Assembly (NCBI GenBank): GCA_019973155.2
Contig: BPQB01000018.1
Location: 62,001 to 126,000 of the forward strand
DNA length: 64,000 bases
Origin: Phanerochaete sordida
Taxonomy: Eukaryota > Basidiomycota > Agaricomycetes > Polyporales > Phanerochaetaceae
Direction: 5' to 3'
Shown here: one piece after another, positions 26,494-36,527 of the stretch
How positions within the stretch are numbered: position 1 is the first letter of the stretch
Layout: the number at the start of each line of letters is the position of its first letter
Position numbers and translations under genes: made by a program
Notes under the pieces: model-generated
What the model saw: only the letters and a program-made list of their open reading frames with translations
Databases searched by the model: none
Told to the model about the DNA's origin: nothing

Positions 26494-28311
26494 ATGTCCC
26501 AGCAATCAGAGCAGTACAAGGACCCGTCTCTCCACTTCGAGGTCGAGGTGCACGAGGAGGACGCGTATGAGAAGGAGGAGCTGGGTCTTCCACCAGCGGA
26601 CGCCACGCCTGCGGTCCCGTCGATATGCGGCCTGCCACTCAAATACGTCTCGTACGTCCCGATCGCCCTGCGTTTCACCCCGTCGCGGCGGGCCCGAGCC
26701 TGAGCTGACCCGTCCCGCCCCAGGCTTGTGACTCTGGCAGTCCAAAACGCCGCGCTCACGCTTATCATGCACTGGTCGCGCGTGTCTGCAGCGCCGTCCC
26801 ATACCTACTCGGCCGCAGCCGCCGTCCTCATGGTCGAGCTTCTCAAGGGCTCCATCTCGCTCGTGGTCGCCTTCTCCAGGCTCGACTCGTATGCACCCCA
26901 GTACCAGCCGCTCGGCCAACAGTCGTCGACGTCGCTGCTCAACCCGTGGGTCTGGTTGTCGAGGTTCAGGCGGTTAGGCAAGGAGGTGTTCCGCAGTGAT
27001 TGCTGGAAGCTGTCGATACCCGCTATACTATATGGTGCGCACACCCTTGCTTTGACCTGTACGCCCTAGCTGACGACGCTGTGCCCAGTTATTCAAAATA
27101 ATCTGCAGTTTGTCGCGGTATCGAACCTGGAAGCTGCTACGTTCCAGGTCAGCTACCAGATGAAGATCCTCACCACTGCCGCCTTTTCCGTCGTAATGCT
27201 TCGCAAGAAGCTCAGCCCCGTCAAGTGGATGGCCCTCCTCTTCCTCGCCATTGGTGTCGGCATCGTGCAGATCCAGAGCGGCAGCGGTCACAAGTCCTCG
27301 GACGAGGTACAGCGCGACATGAACGCCTTTAAGGGCTTCATGGCCGTCGTCGCGGCGTGCTTCACCTCGGGCTTGGCTGGCGTTTACTTCGAGATGGTTC
27401 TCAAGAACTCGCCAGGTGACCTTTGGGTTCGCAACGTGCAGCTCTCGTTGTTCTCGCTGCTCCCGGCTTTGGTCCCGATCGTCTTCTCTGGAAACTCGAA
27501 CCCTTCGCCCACGTCTCCCTCAGGATGGTTCACCACGAGCCTCTTCGAGAACTTCGGCGTGTGGGCCTGGGCGACAGTGCTTACGCAGGTCCTCGGTGGT
27601 CTGCTGACAGCGCTCGTCATCAAGTACGCCGACAACATCCTCAAGGGCTTCGCGACCAGCCTGAGCATCGTCATCTCCTTCCTCGTCTCCGTCGCGCTCT
27701 TCCACTTCGAGATCACCGTCTCCTTCATCCTGGGCGCCACCGTCGTCCTCGTCGCTACCTGGATGTACAACCAGCCGGACTCTTCATCATCCACCAGCGG
27801 CAGCGAGGGCACCCGCGAGTCCCGCGCATGGAGCTGGCACTGGCGCCGCCCCGCCTTCTGCTCGCGCAACGCCTCCGCCCTCGAGCTCACCGGCGGCACG
27901 CTCTCGCGCCGTGCGTCCACCTCCTCCCTCTCCTCGCTCGCCTCCGCAACAGCGCGCCCGCCGTACCACCACGCCCCGTCGAAGTCCTTCCCGCCGTCGC
28001 CCACGGACCGGCACTCGCCCGCGTTCGGAGGCGCAGACGGCGCCGCGCCCGCCGCGCGCCAGCAGGGCCAGTTCTTCGCGGCCCCGCTCCGCGCGACCAA
28101 GGTCTTCGCGCACCGCCACATCGGCCTCTTCCGCTCCGCGTCCTTCGGCGCGCGCCCCGAGCCCGACGCCGCCGCCGAGTACCCGCTGCTCGCGCAGAGC
28201 GCGTCGTACCCCGCGTCGCGCCCCGGCAGCGCGCTGGGCGCGTACCCCGCGTCGCGCCCGCCGAGCTCGCTCGCGAGCTCCGCGCGGCCGTCGCTCGACC
28301 GTGCGTCGTGA
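26494..28311 (+). CDS. Golgi nucleotide-sugar transporter (SLC35A / UDP-galactose or UDP-GlcNAc transporter family)
   Basis: It exchanges a cytosolic nucleotide sugar for the luminal monophosphate to supply Golgi glycosyltransferases. Start at 26494 (MSQQSEQYKDPS). An acidic N-terminal tail precedes about ten membrane helices. Family signatures: LVTLAVQNAALTLIMHWSR, VIQNNLQFVAVSNLEAATFQ, VSYQMKILTTAAFSVVML, GFMAVVAACFTSGLAGVYFE, ADNILKGFATSLSIVISFLV and FILGATVVLVATWMYN. The QNNLQF and ATFQVSYQMKILTTA blocks mark the SLC35A group; the exact sugar cannot be told. After the last helix comes an unusual tail of about 175 residues rich in Ser, Ala, Pro and Arg, with repeated YPASRP-like units near the end. 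Two short introns lie in the N-terminal third. A run of 15 T lies at 28334-28348 just after the stop. Confidence 0.85.
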
Positions 28312-29268
28312 GCGGCGTGCGTGCGTTGCTGTGTTTTTTTTTTTTTTTCTTGCTCGCTTTTTTCGGAAGAACGAAGACTCTGTTTTTAATCGAACCGCTC
28401 GAACCTGCACCCAGAGACTGTATCTTTATTACTACTACTCAACCGGCGGACGCCGCGCGCGCCGCGGCGTCCTGCGTACTCTGGACTTCCTGTCTATACT
28501 TGCCCAGCTGCAATCTTTCGTCTACTCCACGCCCCCACGCGCAATTTTCATTTTTTTCCCCCACATGCGACTGTTTTCTTCCGCCCCATAGTCACGTTTT
28601 CTCGTGTTTCTGCATTCGCTCTTCGCCCTGCTGCGTTGTTTGTTCCTTCGGGCATAGTACATGAAGTCAAATAGAACATCCCAAGATATCTCGATACCCT
28701 TGGGTGGTGATGCTACAGCTGTTTGGAAAACGATAGGCCGCCCCTAAGATTTTTGCGTACAGCAGTTGAGGCTCCGCGGTAGTGATCTCGCTCATGCAGT
28801 GCGCGCGCCGAGGCGGCCGAGCTACCACCTTGACAGGCCGCCGCAGGGCATCTAGCACGGGGCGCTCATCCCACGGAGTCTGCATCCTATGCTGGAAAAA
28901 AAATGAGGGTGGCCTACCGTTTTCCAAACAGCTGTAACGAGTGCTTCCTTGATTTGTTGTATCATCGACTTTAGAAGTACATATAGTACTTCTCAAGGCC
29001 ACCTTCAGGTGCACGTCACTGTGGGGTTCATGGCGCAGTGCGCACTCAGTGCCACACGTTCAAATTTATGAACCGCGGTGTCTGAGGCCCGGCCGCCCTG
29101 GGGTCCTCTCGACGCCTCATTGTCGTATCCATGAATATCTCAAAGTTATTGTTGTGGCTTTCCGGCGTGGCGGTACAGACCCGTCGTGCGTCGGCACGGA
29201 TAGCAGCTAGTGCCTCCAGAACGCGCGGCGATGCCTGCTATGTTACAAATGGCAGTCATGGACAAGGA
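28312..29268. other. 957-bp spacer containing a MITE-like element
   Basis: It separates the sugar transporter from the BTB array, which converges on it. Apart from the poly-T run and the inverted-repeat element listed separately, nothing is recognised. Confidence 0.5.
28716..28934. mobile_element. TA-flanked miniature inverted-repeat element (MITE-like, 219 bp)
   Basis: The two ends are 24-bp inverted repeats (28716-28739 and 28911-28934) differing at one base. Each begins CAGCTGTTTGGAAAACG and continues with RTAGGCC; weaker similarity goes on inward. The dinucleotide TA lies directly outside both ends (28714-28715 and 28935-28936). That fits the TA target duplication of Tc1/mariner-type elements. 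The interior is too short to encode a transposase, so it would be a non-autonomous copy. Mobility is inferred from structure; no second copy was seen in this window. Confidence 0.65.
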
Positions 29269-31296
29269 CTACTTCATGCCATCAGGGTCCTTCGCTTGCT
29301 CCAGAAGCACCTCCCAGCTCGGCAGATCGAACACCTCGGGCAGCCTCTCCCACACCCAGCGCATCCCGTGTCTAAAATCCTGCTCCAGCACGTACAGGCA
29401 CTCCGCGCAGTACTCGTACGTCTCCCACCCCGGCTGCAGCTTCGTCTTCAGGAACGGGTTCATGAGGCCCTTCCCGCTCCCTCGCAGCGACCGCAGCGTG
29501 GCCTCGCGCCCACGCTCGCACCGTGCGCGCCCGCACATGTTGCCCTCGAGCGTAGGGTAGACCTTGTGCGCGCCGAGCGAGCCGAGCACCGTCCGCGCGC
29601 GGAGCACCGCGCGCTCGAGCGGCGGATGCAGCACGACCGGCGCGCCGTGCGCCCTGCCGTGCGCGAAGGGCGCGGCGAGCGTCGCGCCCGCGGCGTGCGG
29701 CACGAGCGAGAGCAGCACGACCGGCAGCAGGTGCGGCGCGATGTGCTCGGCGGCGTTCGCGAGCGCGATGAGCGCGCCCTTCCTCGCGAACGGGTTGCGC
29801 AGGCCCTCGCCAGCCACGTGCGGGCGGCCGTACCAGCCGTCGAGCGTCGTCGGGAAGAGCGGCGCGAGCGCGTGAAGGAGCGTCGCGCGCAGCTGGTGCG
29901 CCTGGTACTTGTGGCTCAGGCGCAGGAGCGCGACGGTGAGCCGCTCGTCGTCGGGCACCGTGCGCAGGACGCTGTGGGGAAGGCGGCGCAGGTGTGCGCG
30001 TTAGCACCGCCCAGAATGGGTGATGTGTCTGGCTCACCTGGGATCGTGCAGCGCGAGCAGGAAGACACGGGCGTCCTCCGGCGCGTCGTATATCTCCAGC
30101 ACAGGGCAGCCTTCGTAGGTTTCACCATGCGGGGGCTGCGGCAGCGCGAACAGCTCGGCAAGGAACGGCGACTGCTTGGCCAGTATGCCCTTGTACACCC
30201 GGAACAGCACGGTTCCGGCGCGCAGCACGATCGTCCCGTCCGGAAACCAGAGATCGGGACACTGTTCGGATAGCTCGACGTCCATGGTGATCACGTCGCG
30301 CCTCGGTGCCGGGACCTGCGCCAAGAGGTCGTCCCAGCTCGGCAGCCCGAAAGCGACGGGGAGCTGCGCCCAGGCGATGCGCGTGCCCTGCCGCCAGTCG
30401 TCCTCCAGGACCGTCAAGCAGCTTTCGCAGAAATCCTCCCAGTTCCATGCGGGCATGTGCTTTCTGTGAGTAAATGGATTGATGACTCCGTCGCGTCTAC
30501 TGCGCAGCCAATACAGAGTGATCTCCTTATTCCGGTGGCAGTCGATTGGTCCGCTGTGGCGATTATTGGGCGCGAAGAGGCTAGAGTACACGTGTTTGAT
30601 CGCAATGTCCCCCAGTGCAGAGTGCCCACGACGAAGTGCCGCATCGAGAGACGGTGGGAGGGTCACGACTTTCCCTCTGAACTTCGCTCTCCCGAAGGTC
30701 ACTTCCGCTGCCTCAACCGCGTAGTAGTGGAGCAGAGCAAGCAGCGCCGCAGGCAAAAGCCATGGAGCGGAATGTTGAGCGGCAGTTGCGAACACAGTAA
30801 GGGCGCCCTGTCTGGTCAAGGGGTTGAAATCAAGTGTCCGTCGAGTCTTCCGTAGCCACCCGTCGAGGGTGAGTGGGAAGTATGGCGCGAGCGTGTCCAG
30901 CACGAGAGTCTGCAACGACTGTAGACGATATTTCGTGCTCATCTTGAGGAGGATCGTCAGGACCTTTTCATCCGTGGTGAAAGAGGATAGTGAGCTGTGT
31001 AGCACCGCCGAGGAGGATTAGAGCGTACACCGGAGAGCCAGATGTGTAGCTTACTTTCGTTGAAATAGCGCCATCAGGAGTACATGCATCTCCTCCGCGT
31101 CATCGTCAACTTGAACAAGCGGGTAATTTCCATGCATCTGCTCTTCTGCCTTCGCAGTGTCGACGATGCTGGCAAAGACTGACGACTGCGCGACAAGCAT
31201 GCATTCGTACACACGGAACAGCGTGTTCTCGGCTTGCAGAACGACATTTCCGTCGTCGAACCAGAGGTCCGGAGATACAGAAGGGTCTTGGTCCAT
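29269..31296 (-). CDS. Double-BTB protein, array gene 4 (633 aa)
   Basis: Three exons: 31296-31055, 30994-30038 and 29971-29269. Their summed length is divisible by three and both introns are phase 2. Module 1: a BTB/POZ domain (PDLWFDDGNVVLQAENTLFR) followed by a helical C-terminal region with LLKMSTKYRLQSLQTLVLDT, GVINPFTHRK, a CxxC (FCESCLTVLEDDW) and LPVAFGLPSWDDLL. Module 2 starts in the same exon with no stop between them: MDVELSEQCPDLWFPDGTIV, then LLRLSHKYQAHQLRATLLHA, GLMNPFLKTK, YCAECLYVLEQDF and LPEVFDLPSWEVLL. BTB domains mediate dimerisation and often recruit Cul3 ubiquitin ligases; that role is inferred here. It is the most downstream of four head-to-tail paralogues. Confidence 0.85.
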
Positions 31297-31888
31297 GTCT
31301 TCCGCCAGTTTGGATGGGTCGTTTGCAACGAGACGACGGACTGCGACGAAGAGCAGCGGCGGTCAGAAAATCGACGCGTGCTGTGTAGCGCTTAGCACTG
31401 CACAGTGCAGGGGCGGTTGAAAAATGCAAACACGCACATGTACACGTGGTGATTAATGTCCGTCGCATCGCTTTTCTCGAACTTGACGATCGAGACAAGC
31501 CAGACGTTCGTGAGCCAAGTGGACGCGAGTGATCCGCATCATGCTTCCTACATCGCCAAATCACTGGCAGGCATCTGCGTGAGCTAAGTACCGCCAGTCG
31601 AAGGGGGGCCTCGGAGGCGTCGCCATGAGGATATCTGATACATGGTGTGGAGTCCGAGAATATTAGGAGTTCGAGAATAGGTTTTATACAAACCAATGTA
31701 ACGACGCTAGGGATACAGATCCAGTATTCATGACAAGTCCGGGAAGAGTGGGGTATAGTCTGAGTTATGATGATAAGGATATCGACCTGCTTTGCGCAGA
31801 CCAGACGCCTATGGAGGCTGCGCAGATGTATTGCGTGGTTGAGACTTGAAGGCTGCGAACGTTGGTACCAGCTCGAGGCTGGGCTCAG
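31297..31888. other. 592-bp spacer between array genes 4 and 3
   Basis: It holds the promoter of array gene 4 and the 3' flank of array gene 3, both on the minus strand. No other coding signal is seen; the open frames overlap and are unlike the BTB modules. Confidence 0.4.
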
Positions 31889-33903
31889 CTACAGTACCAT
31901 GGCGTCGTCTCGACCCTGGTCCAGGAGTACCGCCCACTCCGGCAGCCCAAACAGCTCAGGCAACGTAGACCAGGCCGTCCGCGACTTGGAAGAAAAGTCT
32001 TCTTCGAGATGTTTGAGACAACCCACGCAGAACTGCTTCGGATCCCAGCCCGGCTTGTGCTTCACGTTCGCAAAGGGGTTGATGAGCCCGTCGCGGTCGG
32101 ACAGCGCCTGGATGGCGCTCCTCCGTCCCTGGGCGCACTGTGCATCACAGCCATGTTCGCGCGGGTTGAACAGTGTGTGGTAGATCTCGTCACGGGCGAG
32201 CCGGTGGAGCGCAGGTCGTACGCGAAGGACAGCCGTCTCGAGCGACGGGGAAAGCACGACGGACGAATGCTGCAGGATGGCCTGCGAGAAAGGGTGCCCC
32301 GGGCTCGCCTCCGCGCAGAAGGGCACAAGGGCAAGCAGCGCTGCCGGAAGAAACTGTGGCGCGACCTGCTCGGCGGCATTCGCGAAGCGGATGATGGTGC
32401 TTTTCTTCGAAAACGGTGTCTTCTGTCCGAATATATGCCACCGACGGTGCTGCCAACCGTTGAGTGTCGTCGGGAAATATGGCTCAAATGATTTGAGGAG
32501 CGCCGAGTGGAGCTGGAGTGCTTGGTACTTGTGGCTCATGCGCAGGACGCCCACCAAGGAGGCTTCGTCACTCAGAAGAGATGGAAGGTAGCTGCAAGTG
32601 GGGTGACGCAAAGAAAGTAAGTATTCAATGATGAAGCACGGTCCACAAAAACGTACGTAGGACCGTGGAATGAGGATATCAATGCACGTACGTCCTCCTC
32701 TGGATCGTACAGCTCTACTAAAGGGCACCCCTCGTACGTCTCCGACTGGGCAGGCTGCGGGAGAGCGAACAGCTCCGCGAAGAACGGTGATTGCTTCATA
32801 AGGACGCTTTTGTACACTTTTGAAAGTGTGTTTCCAGCTCGAAGTACGACTGTTCCGTCCGTAAACCAAAAGGCTTTGCCCGGACTGGTTATTGGCATGG
32901 CTGCGACGCGGACGCGCATTGAATCTAGCGGCGCCTTGAGGAAAGCCCAAGGCGGTAGTCCGAACGCTTGAGGGACCTGCTCCCAAGCTTCGCGTATTCC
33001 CACCTTCCGATCCGCCTCGAAAGCGTTCGCACAGTCCCAACAAAGATTTACGGTCGTTTTGAAGTCGTGTTTCAAGCTGTGCGCAAAGGGGTCAATGACA
33101 CCGTCGAGGGCCAATAGAGCTTGTACAGTCCTCGCTTTCGCAACGTTGCAGAGCGTGTCGCGCTCATTGTGTGATGTATGAGACCGGAAGAGCGTCGGAT
33201 ACGCGCGCCGACGTGCGATATCACCGAGCACGGACCGCCCACGCAGAAGGCGCAGCTCGAGTGAGGGATCCAGCGACACTGGAACTCCTTTGAAGAACCC
33301 CGCAAATGTGCCTGGTATGAATGGTGCTGGATAAGATCGGAGGAGAGACAAGAGGGCGGCAGGGAGGGACCATGGAGCGGTGTTCAAGGCTATATTAGCA
33401 AAGGCGATTAGGGCGCCTTTCCGGCGGAATGGGGTAGGGCCGTCGATCTGTCGTGGCTTGGCGAACCAGTCGGCGAGAGTCATGGGGAAATAAGGCCGGA
33501 GGATGTCGAGAACGGCGAGTCGAATGTCTTGTATCTTGTACTTGGTACATATTGTGAGAAGGGCGAGCAGAGCTTTCTCATCAGTGGCTAGAGATGATAG
33601 AGAACTAATCCAGGGATGCGTAAGTCAGGTACCTCTCGAAGGTGGGACGACTTACCTCTGCTGATATAGTGCCAGTAGAAGTATACGCATGTCGTCTGCC
33701 TCGTCGTCCAGCCGTACTAATGGGCAGCCCTCGCACATTTCTTCAGACAGGTCACGGCGCGGGGACGCGAATGCATCCGCGAAGTAAGTGGAACGTTTGG
33801 CCAGCATGCCTTGGTGAACCCGGAACGACCTGTTCTGCGCGAGCAGGACGACATTCCCGTCTTCGAACCAGAGCTCGGTACATTTCGCGGGGTTGTTGCT
33901 CAT
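31889..33903 (-). CDS. Double-BTB protein, array gene 3 (632 aa)
   Basis: Exons 33903-33656, 33604-32657 and 32591-31889; the sum is divisible by three. Module 1: BTB with CTELWFEDGNVVLLAQNRSF, then LLTICTKYKIQDIRLAVLDI, GVIDPFAHSL, LCWDCANAFEADR and VPQAFGLPPWAFL. Module 2 continues in frame from an internal Met (MPITSPGKAFWFTDGTVVLR) with LRMSHKYQALQLHSALLKSF, GLINPFANVK, FCVGCLKHLEEDF and LPELFGLPEWAVLL. Intron 1 falls right after the first BTB domain (LYQQR) and intron 2 right after the second (SSFHGP), as in the three sister genes. Module 1 lacks the upstream member of the usual cysteine pair (only DTLCN is present). Confidence 0.85.
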
Positions 33904-34222
33904 GGTCTTCGGGCTCCTGGTGAACGAAGGCTATGGAGGAGAGGGGACCTTGGGGGAGGTGGAGGGCATTCAAGAACATGGAACTTCAACTCGAGCGTGA
34001 ACGCGTGCAGTCGTCGTGGGCGCCTCAACGTGCCTGTCCTCGTCGCGTGACGTAACGGTGCGTCTGAGCCCAGCCATACCCCCAAATATCCTGCCTATGT
34101 TCTGCGAACACCAACGACGTCCAATATGGGTACCACACGGACAACAGTGTCGAGGAGCAGGGCCCAGCGCTGGATATGAGCAGGAAAAGGTACAGAGGGA
34201 GATACGCTTTACGGTACCGGGC
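33904..34222. other. 319-bp spacer between array genes 3 and 2
   Basis: A minus-strand intergenic interval holding the start of array gene 3 and the end of array gene 2. No separate feature is recognised. Confidence 0.4.
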
Positions 34223-36279
34223 CTAGGACACCATATCGATATCGACGTCGTGCTCCTGGGCCAACAGTATTTTCCATTCCGGCAGCCCAAACCGCTCTGG
34301 CAGCGTGTTCCACTCGTCTCGCAAGCCGGCGACGAAGCCTTGCTCCAGCCGCTGAAGACACCCGCGGCAAAACATCTTCGGGTCCCACCCTGGCGCGCTC
34401 TTGACATACAAGAACGGGTTGATGAGCTCGTCTGAGTTCAGGATCTTCCGAAGGGCGTGTGCGCGGGCTATGTCGCAGCCCTCGGGAGAGCGGCAGTTGG
34501 CGTTGCTCGGATTGAACAGCTCGAGGTAGACCTTCCTCCGCGCAGCGACATTGAGAGCGTCCCGGGCCTGTGTAACTGCAAGGACAAGCTCAGGCTCAAG
34601 CTTGACGAGAGCGTTCTTGAAGGACTCGTGCCAGGGGGAGCTGGCCTCGGCTGTGGGCGGGCAAAAGGGCACGAGAGCGAGGAGCGCCGCGGGCAGCAGG
34701 TGGCGTGCGGCGTGCTGGGCGATGTTCACGAGCCAGATGATGGCGCCCGGCGCCGTGAAAGCGGTGCTCTTGTACGACGTGCGCTGCCGGAGCTGCCAGT
34801 TCATGAGGTCCGTCGGGAAATACTCCTCGAGGACGTGGAGGACTGCTGCGCGCAGCTTATGCGAACCGTACTTGTGGCTCATCCGGAGCAGCCTTAGCGT
34901 CTGCCGTTCGTCGCGGAAAAGCGTGTTTGGGACACTGCAAGGGCAGGGAGCTATGTGAGCTGGGCTACATGCGGAGGTCCGGACCCTCGACTTACTCCGT
35001 GCTGTGCAGCGCCAGCAAGAACGCGCGTGCATCCTCCTCTGAGTCGTGGATGACTACCAGCGGGCATCCCTGGTAAGATTCTGCTTCGGCGGGCTGGGGT
35101 ATGGCGAACATGTCGGCAAAAAATGTCGAATCCTTCGCCAAAACGCCCTTGTACACGCGGAAGCGCATGACTCCAGCCTGCAGGACGACGGTTCCATCGG
35201 GGAACCAAAGCTCCTCGCACTGCGTCGCGCACGCGAGGTCCATGACATCGATGTCCAGTTTCTTCCGCGAAGGACGCACCCCTCTCAGCAGGTTTTCCCA
35301 CTCTGGCAGCGCGAACGCCTGCGGAAGCTTCTCCCACGCGTAGTCCCTGCCCGCCCGCCAGTCGCCCAACAACGTGCGCCGACAAGTACTGCACCACGGC
35401 TTTGACCAATCCAGCGTGTTGTTGAACGGATTGATGTTACGGTGTTCAAGATCAAGGTATACACGTTCCCTCGCCTGCTCGCATTCGCTCTTGCGGCTCG
35501 GGCACTCGTTCATAGCTGTGTTGAAGATACTGGGGTACAATTTGGTCCGCGCGATGTCGTCGAGGATGGGCCGCGCGTTCATGAGCGCGATCTTCAGGGG
35601 CGGTCTGAGCTCCACGTACTCCTGCCTGAATCGGCCCATGGACCACAGTGGGTCCGAATCGTGATACTGGCAAAGCAACTTGAGAAGCACAGCAGGGAGA
35701 AGGTGAGGAGCGGCCCGCCCAGCAATGTTCGCGAAGGCGATGAGGGAGCCCCACTGGGAGAAGGGCCTGTATTCGTCAACTGCACGCTTGGCGGTCGGCC
35801 AGGCGTCGACGGTCGTAGGAAAGTAGAGTGAGAGGGTATCTAGGACGGCGGTGTGCAGATCCTTGAAGGCGTACTCCGCGCTCTTCTCCAACAGAGCGAG
35901 TGTCGATCGATTACTGCGAAGGGCAGACTGGAGGGCGCTGATCAAAGGGACGAACGCGACTCGGTCAGCGTAGCAAGCAGTATGAGACTGAGAGCAGGTC
36001 TTACTTCCGATCGTACACCGCCGACAAGAGGATTTGTGCGTCCTCAGCCGAGCTGTTGATATGAATGAGCGGAATGCCCTTATATTCGGCTTTGTAGTGC
36101 GGGGTCGCGATCATAATCTTCTCGAATAACTTCTTCATATACGAGGACCGCATAGACAGCAGTCCTTGATGGACGCAGAAGACTGTGTCACCCGCTTGCA
36201 GTACGACATTCCCGTCGTCGAACCAAAGCTCCCGACACTCCACGAAGGCCCCTCCGTTGGCTGCGTCTTGGCCATACAT
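34223..36279 (-). CDS. Double-BTB protein, array gene 2 (642 aa)
   Basis: Exons 36279-36005, 35937-34996 and 34934-34223; the sum is divisible by three and introns are phase 2. Module 1: ECRELWFDDGNVVLQAGDTV ending SSAEDAQILLSAVYDR, then LLEKSAEYAFKDLHTAVLDT, NINPFNNTL, WCSTCRRTLLGDW and LPQAFALPEWENLL. Module 2 follows without a stop from an internal Met (MDLACATQCEELWFPDGTVV), with LLRMSHKYGSHKLRAAVLHV, ELINPFLYVK, FCRGCLQRLEQGF and LPERFGLPEWKILL. Its first BTB domain is close to that of array gene 1 (ECRELWFDDGNVVLQAG shared exactly, and the same ending). This suggests the 1-2 duplication is the youngest in the array. Confidence 0.87.
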
Positions 36280-36527
36280 GCTGCACCGGTATAGAGTATG
36301 CCTGCAGATGTGCAGCCGAGCGCAGCGGGAGTAGTTAGCCGGCGGAGCGAAGGAGAAGCTGAAAGAAAACGAGACGCTGAAGACTGCCGCAACTGGGCGC
36401 TACAGTTCAACAGACGCCACTAATATGTCGGCCGAGACCCCAGCCACTTGCCACGAGAAAGGGAGCAAAACCGTAAGGATATCGTACATACATGGTGTCA
36501 GGTCCAGAGATAGGCATACAACCCAGG

